Below, one piece after another: positions 1 through 7,569 of a DNA stretch of 37,391 bases. Each line of letters starts with the position of its first letter. Within the stretch, counting starts at the first letter, position 1. This DNA comes from Treponema sp. (lineage in GTDB: Bacteria; Spirochaetota; Spirochaetia; Treponematales; Breznakiellaceae), in NCBI GenBank assembly GCA_031276295.1, contig JAISNI010000003.1, positions 1 to 37,391 of the forward strand, read 5' to 3'. Made by a program: the position numbers and the translations under genes. A model generated the notes under the pieces. That model searched no databases. It saw nothing but the letters and a program-made list of their open reading frames with translations, and had not been told where the DNA came from.

Positions 1-42
1 TTCGGGAGCCCTATTAAGTTGTTCGGGAACCCTGTTGAACTG
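1..42. repeat. Imperfect 21-nt tandem repeat at the window edge
   Basis: Two adjacent 21-nt units (1-21 and 22-42) both begin TTCGGGA and match at about 16 of 21 positions. The array may continue beyond the left edge. No coding frame runs through it. Confidence 0.5.
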
Positions 43-173
43 ATAGGATTCCCCTTTGAGGTGTTTTCATTCTTGTATGGAAAAAGTTGGCTTGTTTTTG
101 GAAAAAATTGAAAAAAATATCGGGGAATCCGGGGGATGTTTAGTAGATTTTTTTTACGCTTATGTGTATAATA

Positions 174-222
174 TGAGCCGTGAGCCGTGAGCCGTGAGCC
201 GTGAGCCGTGAGCCGTGAGCCG
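174..222. repeat. Heptanucleotide tandem repeat, 7 copies of TGAGCCG
   Basis: Seven uninterrupted perfect copies of TGAGCCG, 49 bp in total. The 7-nt period is not a multiple of three, so it would shift frame if translated, and it lies in DNA without a convincing gene. It is a candidate slippage (variable-number) locus. Confidence 0.95.
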
Positions 223-290
223 TCTTTGTCTGTAGCATAGAAATTATTGTAGCAAGTATAAAAAATCTATACAAGGGGAACCGTGTCAGG

Positions 291-549
291 CCAGGGCAAC
301 AGCACTTACTCGCCGAATAACACCTTGAGCTGGACCGCCTTATGGTCTCCCGTTTTCCCGCTCCGCCGGATTCATCCGTTCAAAAAGCCGACGAAACATA
401 TCCTCGTCCGGTATCCCGTGCGGAAGCTCCAGAAATTGCCTGAACCACTCCTCCCGATCCCGTCCCAGCTCCTCCATCTCGTCAAACCCTTCCCTCATGG
501 GTTCTTTGGCCTTTATTCTATCACGAAAAAGTAAGTGCTGTTGCCCTGG
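291..549. mobile_element. Small ISAs1-derived non-autonomous element bounded by 20-bp inverted repeats
   Basis: A perfect 20-bp inverted repeat bounds the element: CCAGGGCAACAGCACTTACT at 291-310 and its reverse complement at 530-549. The 259-bp interval contains, on the minus strand, only the N-terminal stub of an ISAs1-type transposase. It therefore looks like an internally deleted IS, or a MITE made from one. No convincing target-site duplication is visible: the flanks 283-289 and 553-559 share GTGYCAG but are not placed symmetrically. ISAs1 elements usually end in CAG-type termini, which fits a boundary within 291-293. Confidence 0.7.
340..498 (-). pseudogene. ISAs1-family transposase, N-terminal fragment
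   Basis: The 52-residue frame contains REEWFRQFLELPHGIPDEDM followed by FRRLFERMNP. This matches the conserved N-terminal associated domain of ISAs1/H-repeat transposases, whose usual form is W-x-x-FL-x-LP-x-GIPS-x-DTF-x-RVF. A stop codon follows directly, and the DDE catalytic core (about 300 residues in the family) is absent, as is the start of the N-terminal domain. It lies wholly inside the inverted-repeat-bounded element at 291-549. It cannot encode an active transposase. Confidence 0.7.
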
Positions 550-930
550 GCAGTGCCAGAGTTCCAAAATAAACACGCCTGGCGTAACATCATAAACCTA
601 GGAACAGGGAACAGCGGCGAGGAATATGAGAAACGGCGCGGTTTCCCGGGGATATGGCCAGTTGGAGCCGGCAGCGGGATATGCCGTTGCCGGACATCAT
701 ACCGTGTACGATGAGGAAGAAGGTAAAGATGTTTGAGCGGCTGAAGGCCGAGATGGAACGGAACCTTGTCCCGGTACGGGAGTTGAAGGGGACACGCCGC
801 ACATGGAACTATTTCAACTATTTCAACAATTTCAACAAATACAAATGCAACCAGAAACCCAGTTTTTAAGGGTATGATGTTGTGCCTGGCACCCGGCCGG
901 CAAAAGATGCTGGTTTCGGATAAACTTTAT
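550..930. other. Non-coding stretch with a short 9-nt repeat
   Basis: No recognisable gene was found on either strand. A plus-strand frame at 654-869 ends in a (YFN)-rich tail that is produced by a degenerate 9-nt repeat at 809-844 (units CTATTTCAA, CTATTTCAA, CAATTTCAA, CAAATACAA). The frame has no ribosome-binding site or family resemblance that I can see. This is probably decayed DNA next to the mobile element. Confidence 0.45.
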
Positions 931-960
931 TTGACGTATATCGCACAACTATGATACTAT
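931..960 (+). promoter_or_regulatory. Probable sigma-70 promoter of the UroD-family gene
   Basis: TTGACG at 931-936 and TACTAT at 955-960 are separated by 18 nt, about 20 nt before the start codon at 980. Confidence 0.5.
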
Positions 961-979
961 ATCCGTTAAGGATGGTAAC

Positions 980-2041
980 ATGAGTAACAGACTGGATACG
1001 GAAACTATAAAGAACCGGATTGCTGCCAACTGGCGGCTGGAGGATACGGACGAAGTGCCGTTTATTATCGAAGTCGGGCCCGTACATCTGGCAACCAAAG
1101 ACTTCTTTGAGGATGACGGGGCGGAACTGAAATGGAATGAACAATTCCACCGCGACAGGGAGGGAATCTACGATTACGCCTTTCCCAATATAAAGCCCAA
1201 TGTAGGGATCAATATCATTGCGGCGGCTTTCGGCTGCGAATACCGTGTAAATGACGAGGCCGATCCCTGGAATACGTCCATCATTCGGGAAGAGAACGTT
1301 GAAGATGTCTACAAGCTGGAAGTTCCCGATCCGGCGGACAATCCTGTGTATCGGCGGGCGTGGGAGCGGCTGGAATACCTGCAAAGCCGTTCAGACCTGC
1401 CCCTGCGCGCGCTCAATGTGCCCTCTCCCCTTGTTACCGCTTCCCTTATCTGGGATTATACCTCTTTTATCGAGGCCACGCTGGTTTTCCCCGACGAGAT
1501 TCACGCGCTTATGGAAAAGGTAACCGAGGCAACTATCCTCTATATAAAAGAACAGTTCAAGCGGATTAAAAACCTCTACAGCGTAGGCCACGAGCTATGG
1601 CACATACCCCGGGAATGCGGCGTCAGGGTAAGCGACGATACCGCGGCTCTCCTCTCCCCGTCCCTGTACCGCGAATTCGGCGTTAAGTACAACAGCATGA
1701 TAGCCGAGGCGGTAGGCGGTATCGTGGTTCACTCCTGCGGGAACGTTGAGCATGTGGTCGGCCCCATGATGGAGATTTCCGGGCTGCGCGGACTGGATTT
1801 TACCATTCCGCAAACCGATAACTGGGAGAGCATACGATCCGCGGCCGCGGGGAAAACGGGCCTCTGCCTGCGCCATTGCTACTGGGACCATGCAGCCGGC
1901 TCCGAGGTAGACTTGGCCGGGTACACTAAAAAGATACTGGACTTTTTCGGCAGGAAAGGGCTCTTTATCCAGACCTCCACGCCAACCGCAGGAGAATCCC
2001 GCGCGCTCGGCGAAAAACTGCACGAAATTCTGTCAAAGTAA
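980..2041 (+). CDS. UroD-family (uroporphyrinogen decarboxylase-like / MtaA-like) protein
   Basis: This 353-residue cytoplasmic protein has the TIM-barrel signature of the URO-D superfamily, which includes HemE and the corrinoid methyltransferases MtaA and CmuA. Visible features are the central SPSLYREFGVKY segment near 226-238 and HSCGN at 251-255. Cysteines at 296 and 300 (LCLRHC) with H251/C253 could form the zinc site used by MtaA-type methyltransferases to activate a thiol. No heme-biosynthesis gene or corrinoid protein is nearby, so true HemE function is unlikely. Relatives of this kind often sit beside sugar or TRAP transport genes in anaerobes, but their substrate is unknown. The ATG at 980 follows an AAGGATGG ribosome-binding site. 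The gene has its own promoter, and a second promoter follows it, so it is probably a separate transcript from TRAP 1. Confidence 0.8.
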   Translation: MSNRLDTETIKNRIAANWRLEDTDEVPFIIEVGPVHLATKDFFEDDGAELKWNEQFHRDREGIYDYAFPNIKPNVGINIIAAAFGCEYRVNDEADPWNTSIIREENVEDVYKLEVPDPADNPVYRRAWERLEYLQSRSDLPLRALNVPSPLVTASLIWDYTSFIEATLVFPDEIHALMEKVTEATILYIKEQFKRIKNLYSVGHELWHIPRECGVRVSDDTAALLSPSLYREFGVKYNSMIAEAVGGIVVHSCGNVEHVVGPMMEISGLRGLDFTIPQTDNWESIRSAAAGKTGLCLRHCYWDHAAGSEVDLAGYTKKILDFFGRKGLFIQTSTPTAGESRALGEKLHEILSK

Positions 2042-2088
2042 AAGCCCCGGTTTTTACCGTATTTATTTTTATTTATTGTAAAAAAAAT

Positions 2089-2117
2089 TTGACAGGTAGA
2101 TAACGGCATAGTAATAT
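2089..2117 (+). promoter_or_regulatory. Probable sigma-70 promoter of TRAP operon 1
   Basis: A perfect -35 box TTGACA at 2089-2094 is followed after 17 nt by TAATAT at 2112-2117. An AT-rich tract lies upstream, and the dctP start codon is about 30 nt downstream, preceded by GGAGG. Confidence 0.65.
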
Positions 2118-2148
2118 AGCACATAACATTTTATTTTGGAGGAAGTGT

Positions 2149-3177
2149 ATGAAAAGAACACAGCGAATTCTCTGTGCGGCGCTGATCGGACTGATTGTCG
2201 GAGGGGCGGTATTTGCTAAAGGCGGATCCCAATCGGGGGGCGCAGCCGCGCAGCAGAAGGTAACCATCAAGGTCGGCGACAACTGGGGCGCCACCCATCC
2301 TATGGCGGCGGCTCTGGATACGGTATTCAAACCGCGGATCGAACAGGCGTCAGGCGGCGCCCTGACGGTGGACATATACCACTCCGGTACCCTTGGAAAC
2401 GAAGCCGATCTTTGGAACGGCGTCCGTAACGGTACTATTGAGGTTGCCATTGTGGGAACCCCGATGAACCAGGAGTATCCCACCATGCTGATTTCCGACT
2501 GGCCCTTCCTGTACCGGGACCTGAACCACGCGAAAAAGGTGTGGACCGGTTCCATTGCCGAGGAGATCAGCAAGGATTTCCATCAGAAATTCCCCACGGT
2601 ACACATGCTGGCTTGGGGGCCGAACAGCGCCCGGACTTTTACCAGCAACAAAAAACTTACCTCGGTTGATGATTTCAGGGGGCAAAAGTTCCGTATGCCC
2701 GCCAACCCCATCCATGTGGGTATTGCCGAAAACCTCGGGGCTAGCGCCCAGGTTATTCCCCTGGGAGAGCTTTTCTCCGCCCTGGAAACCGGCGTGGTGG
2801 ACGGACAGGACAACGGCATGGTAACGGTTATCAGTGAAGCCTTCTACGAAGTGCAGAAATACCTCTATGAGACCAACCACATCATCGCCACCCTGGAAAT
2901 CGTGGTAAGCGCTCCTTTCTACGATAAACTTACGGCAGACCAGCAGAAGATCATTGCCGATGCCGCAAAGGCTACGGCAGAGAAGGCGTGGGACGACTAC
3001 ATTAAGAGTGTGGATAGCGACCGTCAATTCCTCAGAGACAAGGGGGTAACGGTAACGCAGACAAGCGCCGCGGATCAGCAGCGGATCATCCAGTTGATTC
3101 AGCCCCTTACCGATAAACTTTTTACGGACAATGCGTGGGCAAGACTGCTTACCGAGCGTATCAAGGCGGTCCAGTAG
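2149..3177 (+). CDS. dctP: TRAP transporter solute-binding protein, DctP family (TRAP 1)
   Basis: This is an exported binding protein for a carboxylate-type ligand that feeds the DctQM permease encoded downstream. Residues 1-24 form a signal peptide with a basic N-terminus, a hydrophobic core and a GGAVFA-K cleavage region. There is no lipobox cysteine, so it is probably soluble in the periplasm. The DctP fold is supported by TIKVGDNWGATHPM near the N-terminus and by the ligand-anchoring segment GQKFRMPANP, whose arginine normally makes the salt bridge to the ligand carboxylate. The following PLGELFSALETGVVDGQDN block is a DctP hallmark. The length of 342 residues is normal. The start has a GGAGGAAG ribosome-binding site. 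The ligand cannot be read from the sequence; sugar acids are suggested by the dehydrogenase and uxuA in the neighbourhood. Confidence 0.93.
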   Translation: MKRTQRILCAALIGLIVGGAVFAKGGSQSGGAAAQQKVTIKVGDNWGATHPMAAALDTVFKPRIEQASGGALTVDIYHSGTLGNEADLWNGVRNGTIEVAIVGTPMNQEYPTMLISDWPFLYRDLNHAKKVWTGSIAEEISKDFHQKFPTVHMLAWGPNSARTFTSNKKLTSVDDFRGQKFRMPANPIHVGIAENLGASAQVIPLGELFSALETGVVDGQDNGMVTVISEAFYEVQKYLYETNHIIATLEIVVSAPFYDKLTADQQKIIADAAKATAEKAWDDYIKSVDSDRQFLRDKGVTVTQTSAADQQRIIQLIQPLTDKLFTDNAWARLLTERIKAVQ

Positions 3178-3218
3178 ATATTTGCCTTAATGTGTCTTTG
3201 CGGTTAAGAACTATGCTG

Positions 3219-3319
3219 AGGAACTGTGCAAGAATAAAATGCCCTGCATTTTATTCTCATTGCTTATCCAATAGGGAAATAACATGACCAAAAGGTCATG
3301 TTATTTCTGCACAGTTCCT
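3219..3319. repeat. Three-way-junction palindromic element between dctP and dctQ
   Basis: A perfect 12-bp outer stem (3219-3230 with 3308-3319) encloses two perfect hairpins. Hairpin 1 has 11-12 bp (3231-3242 with 3246-3257) and a tiny CCT loop. Hairpin 2 has 14 bp (3276-3289 with 3294-3307) and an AAAA loop. The outer stem could extend to GTTAAG (3203-3208) with CTTAAC (3318-3323) if a 12-nt bulge is allowed. No poly-T tract follows, so it is not a classical terminator. It lies in the 181-nt gap inside the TRAP 1 operon. It could be a mobile palindromic element, an mRNA-processing site or both. Confidence 0.9.
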
Positions 3320-3358
3320 TAACGGGATATTTTTTACCCTAAACTACGGAGGGTTTCG

Positions 3359-3889
3359 TTGAAAAAAATTTTAGATGCCCTGTTCAGGGGTATTGAAATT
3401 CTGATTGCCTTTTTTCTGGGTGTAATGATAATCCTTGTTTTTATGAATGTGGTTTTCCGGTACCTGTTCAATAAAGGTTTCGCGTGGTCCGAGGAAATCG
3501 CGCGGCTCTGTTTTATTTACCTCGTATATCTGGGAGCCATCGGAGCCATGCGGGATAATCAGCACCTTATTATCGACAGCATACTATCGCGGGTACCGCT
3601 CATCGCGCAGCGGATCATCTACTTTCTGGTGCAGGCCGGAGTCATTTGGATCATGTTCATTTTGACTCAGGGCAGTTGGATGCTCATGATGCAAAACCTC
3701 CGGGATCGTTGGGTGGCCACTCATTTTCCCACCTTCATGGTTTATACCGCCGGATTTATCACCGGTATCGCCGTCGGCATCATTGCGTTGGTCAACATAT
3801 TCCGCCTCATCGTTATGAAAATGCAGGTTGCCGATCTGCTTAAAATACGGGACGCGGAGGCGGATCAAATGCAGGACAGCATACAATAG
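3359..3889 (+). CDS. dctQ: TRAP transporter small permease, DctQ family (TRAP 1)
   Basis: This 176-residue membrane protein has four hydrophobic helices, at about 11-33, 48-67, 85-107 and 125-150. The DctQ family signature is visible in the FRYLFNKGFAWSEEIARL segment, which is followed by the GAIGAMRDNQHL block. DctQ forms the membrane complex with DctM in sodium-coupled TRAP importers. The start is TTG at 3359, chosen because GGAGGG lies at 3347-3352 and the next ATG would cut into helix 1. The gene begins 40 nt after the three-way-junction element. The stop codon overlaps the ribosome-binding site of dctM. Confidence 0.92.
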   Translation: MKKILDALFRGIEILIAFFLGVMIILVFMNVVFRYLFNKGFAWSEEIARLCFIYLVYLGAIGAMRDNQHLIIDSILSRVPLIAQRIIYFLVQAGVIWIMFILTQGSWMLMMQNLRDRWVATHFPTFMVYTAGFITGIAVGIIALVNIFRLIVMKMQVADLLKIRDAEADQMQDSIQ

Positions 3890-3898
3890 GAGGAAACG

Positions 3899-5236
3899 AT
3901 GGGTTTGATAATTTTATTTTTGGTGTACCTCTGCGGGTCGATGATGTTCGGTCTTCCCATAGCCTTTTCCCTGCTGTTCGGTTCGTCCGCCACGGCGCTC
4001 CACATGGGGGGAACTTCCACCAATCCGCAAATTGTGGCGGCCCAGCTTATGAGGGGGGTGGACAGTGTTACCATGATGGCTCTGCCCTTCTTTGTTGTCG
4101 CCGGAGAGTTGATGAACCGCGGCGGCCTTACCAAGCGGATCATAGGGTTCTGCAATATTTTTGTGGGCCGTGTCCGCGGAGGGCTGGGCTATGTTACCAT
4201 CCTCGCCTGCCTCATGTTCGCCAGCCTCGTCGGGTCCGCCGTGGCCAGTACCGCCGCCCTGGGGGCTATCCTTATCCCCATGATGGCAAATTCCGGCTAC
4301 AACCGCGCCAAGGCCGCGGGGCTTGTGGCCGCGGGCAATATGGTGGCCCCCATCATGCCCCCTTCGGTGCCGATGATCGTCTACGGCGTTGCGGCGGGGG
4401 TTTCTATCAAGTCCCTCTTTCTGGGCGGCATCGCGCCCGCAATCTACCTTACCGTCATCATGAGCGCCTGCTGGTTCTTTATTTCCCGCAAGGACGGGGT
4501 TAAAACCGACGCGCCGAAACCGACGATCAAGGAGACCCTGCGGACATTCATAAGCGGTCTTTGGGCGCTGCTCCTTCCGGTAATCATCATTGTGGGACTG
4601 CGGGGAGGCGTGTTTACCGCCACCGAAGCGGGGGTTGTGGCCGTCGTGTACGCCCTCATCGTGGGGGTCTGCGTATACCGGGAACTCAAGCCCAGGGATA
4701 TATTCAAGGCCCTCATCGGCGCCGCGAAAACTTCCAGCGTGGTCATGTTCCTCGCGGCGGCCGCCCAGGTTGCAGCCTATATTATGACCATCGCCCGTAT
4801 GCCCCAGATGATCACCGCGGCGCTGAGCGGATTAACCGGACGGCCCGTCCTGTTAAACCTCATGCTGATGGTGGTGGTTCTTCTGGTTGGAACGGCTATG
4901 GACGTGGTTCCCACGATTCTTATTTTAACGCCTATCTTCCTGCCCTTGCTTGGGGCCGCAGGAATCGATCCGGTTTACTTCGGCATCAATTTTGTACTGG
5001 TAAACGTCCTCGGCCTGCTCACCCCGCCGGTGGGGCCGGTACTTAATGTCGCCTGCGCGACAGGTAAAATCAAAATGGAAGAGATATTGATGCCTACCTT
5101 GCCTTACTTCATCGTCCAGTGCCTTCTCCTGCTTGTTATGACGCTGATCCCCGAAACGATTATGATACCCCTCAAATGGTTCGCGGGGTATACGCCGCGG
5201 GTGCCGGTTCCCTCAATCCTGGGGCTTTTCAGGTGA
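3899..5236 (+). CDS. dctM: TRAP transporter large permease, DctM family (TRAP 1)
   Basis: This 445-residue, highly hydrophobic protein with about a dozen membrane segments is the ion-coupled translocation subunit of the TRAP importer. Family hallmarks include the MGLPIAFSLLFG-like N-terminus, ALPFFVVAGELMNRGG near residues 61-77, and the GSAVASTAALGAILIPMM segment. VAPIMPPSVPMIVYG and the late VNVLGLLTPPVGPVLNV segment are the two repeated proline-rich re-entrant motifs. The ribosome-binding site AGGAGG is at 3888-3893, only 9 nt separate it from dctQ, and the two genes are clearly co-translated. It is followed by the dehydrogenase gene after a 72-nt gap. Confidence 0.95.
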   Translation: MGLIILFLVYLCGSMMFGLPIAFSLLFGSSATALHMGGTSTNPQIVAAQLMRGVDSVTMMALPFFVVAGELMNRGGLTKRIIGFCNIFVGRVRGGLGYVTILACLMFASLVGSAVASTAALGAILIPMMANSGYNRAKAAGLVAAGNMVAPIMPPSVPMIVYGVAAGVSIKSLFLGGIAPAIYLTVIMSACWFFISRKDGVKTDAPKPTIKETLRTFISGLWALLLPVIIIVGLRGGVFTATEAGVVAVVYALIVGVCVYRELKPRDIFKALIGAAKTSSVVMFLAAAAQVAAYIMTIARMPQMITAALSGLTGRPVLLNLMLMVVVLLVGTAMDVVPTILILTPIFLPLLGAAGIDPVYFGINFVLVNVLGLLTPPVGPVLNVACATGKIKMEEILMPTLPYFIVQCLLLLVMTLIPETIMIPLKWFAGYTPRVPVPSILGLFR

Positions 5237-5308
5237 GAGAAGTGTGCGATGCGTGCGTCCGGATCATTAAAAAACAATGTCCGCCGCCTTTACGCTGAGG
5301 GAGAAAAC

Positions 5309-6322
5309 ATGAAACAACTTTTGACGGAAAAACCCGGGATACTCAAAATGGTAGACACGGAGATGCCGGAGATCGAAGGCCCCGGGGACGTACTGGTCAA
5401 AATGAAGGCCGCGGGAATCTGCGGATCGGATATGCACATCTACCACGGCACGTCCCCGGTGGCAACCTACCCGCGGGTAATGGGACATGAGATTGTGGGA
5501 GTGGTTGCCGAAACAGGAAGCGGGGTTACCAGAGTAAAGCCGGGCGATCCGGTCATTATCGATCAGATTGTAAGCTGCGGGGAATGTTATCCCTGTAAAA
5601 TAGGCCGCCCGAATATCTGCTGTAACCTGAAAGTCAGAGGTGTTCATATTGACGGCGGCTATAGGGAATACGTTGCCGCCGGCGAGGAGGCCCTGCACCT
5701 GTTACCCGAAGGGCTTTCCTTTACCGATGCGGTGATGATTGAACCCATGAGCATTGCCTTTCAAGCCTGTTCACGGGCGGCAATCACAAAAGACGACACG
5801 GTATTCATCCTCGGCGCGGGCGCTCTGGGCAAGAGCCTCATTAAAGCGGTGCTGCTGACCGGCGCCCGGCTCATCGTATCTGACGTGGTGGAAGAGCGCC
5901 TGGCGGAAGCCGCGGCCCTGGGGGTTACGGTCGTCAATTCACGGAAGGAAGACCTGGCCGCGGAACTAAAGAAATATACCCGGTGGGGGCCCTCCGTTTC
6001 GATTGACGCCGCGGGCTTTCCCGGTTCCCTACCGCTCCTTGCGGATCTTACCTGTAATGCGGGGAGGGTTATCACGATGGCCTTTCTTGAGGAACCCTCC
6101 CCGGTACAGCAATTTAAGATCACGGCGAAGGAATTGGACATACGGGGTTCCCGGCTGCAAAACAACAAGTTTGAGGATGTGATTGCCGCGTACAAGGCGG
6201 GTAAACTTAAAATCGAGGGACAGGTTACCCATGTTTTTCCCTTTTCGCAGGCGGTTGAGGCTTTCAAAAGAATCGATTCCGGGGATCCGGGCATCGGCAA
6301 GATAGCGCTCTCCTTTGAGTAG
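5309..6322 (+). CDS. Zinc-dependent medium-chain dehydrogenase (sorbitol/threonine dehydrogenase or RspB/galactonate dehydrogenase type)
   Basis: This NAD(P)-dependent oxidoreductase has 337 residues. The catalytic zinc ligands are C38 (GICGSD), H60-E61 (MGHE) and the glutamate of MIEPMS near 147. The structural zinc loop is C90, C93, C96 and C104 (CGECYPCKIGRPNIC). The Rossmann motif GAGALGKSL is near 170-178. The start is ATG 5309, preceded by GAGGGAG, rather than the longer frame from 5249, whose extra 20 residues are not homologous to the family. The position directly behind the TRAP 1 genes suggests that it oxidises the imported sugar acid or polyol. The resemblance is closest to L-threonine, sorbitol and L-galactonate-5-dehydrogenase relatives, and the exact substrate is open. 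Confidence 0.87.
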   Translation: MKQLLTEKPGILKMVDTEMPEIEGPGDVLVKMKAAGICGSDMHIYHGTSPVATYPRVMGHEIVGVVAETGSGVTRVKPGDPVIIDQIVSCGECYPCKIGRPNICCNLKVRGVHIDGGYREYVAAGEEALHLLPEGLSFTDAVMIEPMSIAFQACSRAAITKDDTVFILGAGALGKSLIKAVLLTGARLIVSDVVEERLAEAAALGVTVVNSRKEDLAAELKKYTRWGPSVSIDAAGFPGSLPLLADLTCNAGRVITMAFLEEPSPVQQFKITAKELDIRGSRLQNNKFEDVIAAYKAGKLKIEGQVTHVFPFSQAVEAFKRIDSGDPGIGKIALSFE

Positions 6323-6446
6323 TACCGAATCTGCTTGAGGCCGGCCTTCGGAAACACGGGGAACACATATCTTGATGAATGAGCCTCCCGCACGCGGATA
6401 CGCGCGGGTATGAGACCCCCTTGCGGATAAAAACTATCAAATTTAT

Positions 6447-6475
6447 TTGACGCTGGTATACCGGTATGATATAAT
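6447..6475 (+). promoter_or_regulatory. Strong sigma-70 promoter of TRAP operon 2, with a palindrome in the spacer
   Basis: TTGACG at 6447-6452 and a perfect TATAAT at 6470-6475 are separated by exactly 17 nt. The spacer carries the 10-bp palindrome ATACCGGTAT at 6458-6467, a plausible operator. Confidence 0.75.
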
Positions 6476-6482
6476 AAACACA

Positions 6483-6498
6483 TTGAACATTTGTTCAA
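6483..6498. promoter_or_regulatory. Candidate operator: inverted repeat TTGAACA-TT-TGTTCAA
   Basis: Seven-bp arms with a 2-nt centre begin 7 nt downstream of the -10 box, so the site covers the expected transcription start. The core GAACATTTGTTC matches the Gram-positive LexA/DinR pattern GAAC-N4-GTTC, but a local sugar-responsive repressor is equally possible. Confidence 0.6.
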
Positions 6499-6524
6499 AA
6501 ACATATTTTTGTGGAGGAATTTTT

Positions 6525-7556
6525 ATGAAGATTTTGAAGACGGTGTTGATTGCGGTTTTGGCGGTGTGCCTTGCCGCGGGCGGTCTGTTTGCCAAAGGCC
6601 AACAGGATGCGCAAGAGGGTGCTGCAAGCGGCGGCGCGTCAGGCGCGAAGATCGCCGTTACCTTTGCGGGAACCGAAGGCGCTACCGCCGGACAAAGCCG
6701 GATGATGCAGGAAGTGGCGGACCAGCTTAACGCTACCGGACGTTTTGACGTTAAAGTCTATGTTGCGGGAGCGCTTCCGGGGGATACCGACAACCTTGTA
6801 ACCCAGGCGCGGCTTGGGGTGAACCTGGTAGTGCCCTCCGATCCCGGACGGCTCGCAAGCCAGTTCAACATTCCCGACCTCAACATCCTGATGGCGCCCT
6901 ATATCCTGACGGATTATAAACTTCTGGAAAAACTTCCCCAGACCGCCCTCTACAAAGAATGGCAGGCGCAGCTTGAAAAACAGGGCATCGTCCTCATAGC
7001 CGATATGTTCAACGGTTTCCGCAGCTTCTACACCACGAGCCAGGTCAAGAACGTCGCCGATCTTTCCGGGCTGCGTATCAGGGGTTTCGGGAACGTCATA
7101 GGGCAGGCTCTGGCCAAATACCTGGGGTATGCCCAGACCACGGTGAACGCCACGGATATTTACGCCGGTGTGCAGGCAAAAACCCTTGACGGCTGCGAGA
7201 TCCAGGCCTCCACTGCCGACAGCTACAGGCTTTACGAGGTTACCAAGTATATGGCCCTCACCAAACACTATATGCTCCAGAGCAGCTTTGTATGCGGAAA
7301 AGCCCTGCTTGACGGTATGCCCCCCGCAGACCGGGAACTCTTTATAAAGACGGTGTACGATACCGCGGCGAAGTATTCAGAGATCATCGCCAAGGAAGAG
7401 CAGGGGTACTATGACGGATTCAAGACAAAAGGTATAACCGTTACCGAGGTCAACCTTGGGGAATTCCAGAATGCCATAGCCCCGCTCTACACCAATAACG
7501 ATCTTAAAATGACTCCCGGTATTAAGGACAGGCTGTTCAAAGAATTGGGACTCTAA
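6525..7556 (+). CDS. dctP: TRAP transporter solute-binding protein, DctP family (TRAP 2)
   Basis: This 343-residue periplasmic binding protein belongs to the second TRAP importer. Residues 1-23 form a signal peptide (MKILKTVLIAVLAVCLAAGG) with cleavage near LFA-KGQQ. Mature-protein hallmarks are FNGFRSFYTTSQV, the arginine-bearing GLRIRGFGNVIGQAL segment that contacts the ligand carboxylate, and DIYAGVQAKTLDGCEIQ in place of the usual E-L-x-x-AL-x-x-G-x-VDG block. The ATG at 6525 with GTGGAGG upstream is preferred over the frame opening at 6447, because that frame starts inside the promoter. It is clearly divergent from the TRAP 1 binding protein, so a different ligand is likely. Confidence 0.92.
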   Translation: MKILKTVLIAVLAVCLAAGGLFAKGQQDAQEGAASGGASGAKIAVTFAGTEGATAGQSRMMQEVADQLNATGRFDVKVYVAGALPGDTDNLVTQARLGVNLVVPSDPGRLASQFNIPDLNILMAPYILTDYKLLEKLPQTALYKEWQAQLEKQGIVLIADMFNGFRSFYTTSQVKNVADLSGLRIRGFGNVIGQALAKYLGYAQTTVNATDIYAGVQAKTLDGCEIQASTADSYRLYEVTKYMALTKHYMLQSSFVCGKALLDGMPPADRELFIKTVYDTAAKYSEIIAKEEQGYYDGFKTKGITVTEVNLGEFQNAIAPLYTNNDLKMTPGIKDRLFKELGL

Positions 7557-7569
7557 CAGCCTTATTGTA

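Noticed and set aside
174-222. Heptamer array as a CRISPR or an iteron origin
   Set aside because: Units are contiguous with no spacers, only 7 nt long, and no replication or cas gene is nearby.
654-869. 71-residue plus-strand frame with a YFN-repeat tail
   Set aside because: The tail comes from a 9-nt DNA repeat, there is no ribosome-binding site, and no family resemblance was seen.
3219-3319. Interpretation as an ordinary rho-independent terminator
   Set aside because: No T tract follows either long hairpin, and the operon genes continue directly downstream.
5249-5308. Upstream 20-codon extension of the dehydrogenase
   Set aside because: GAGGGAG is correctly placed for ATG 5309, and the extension does not resemble the family N-terminus.
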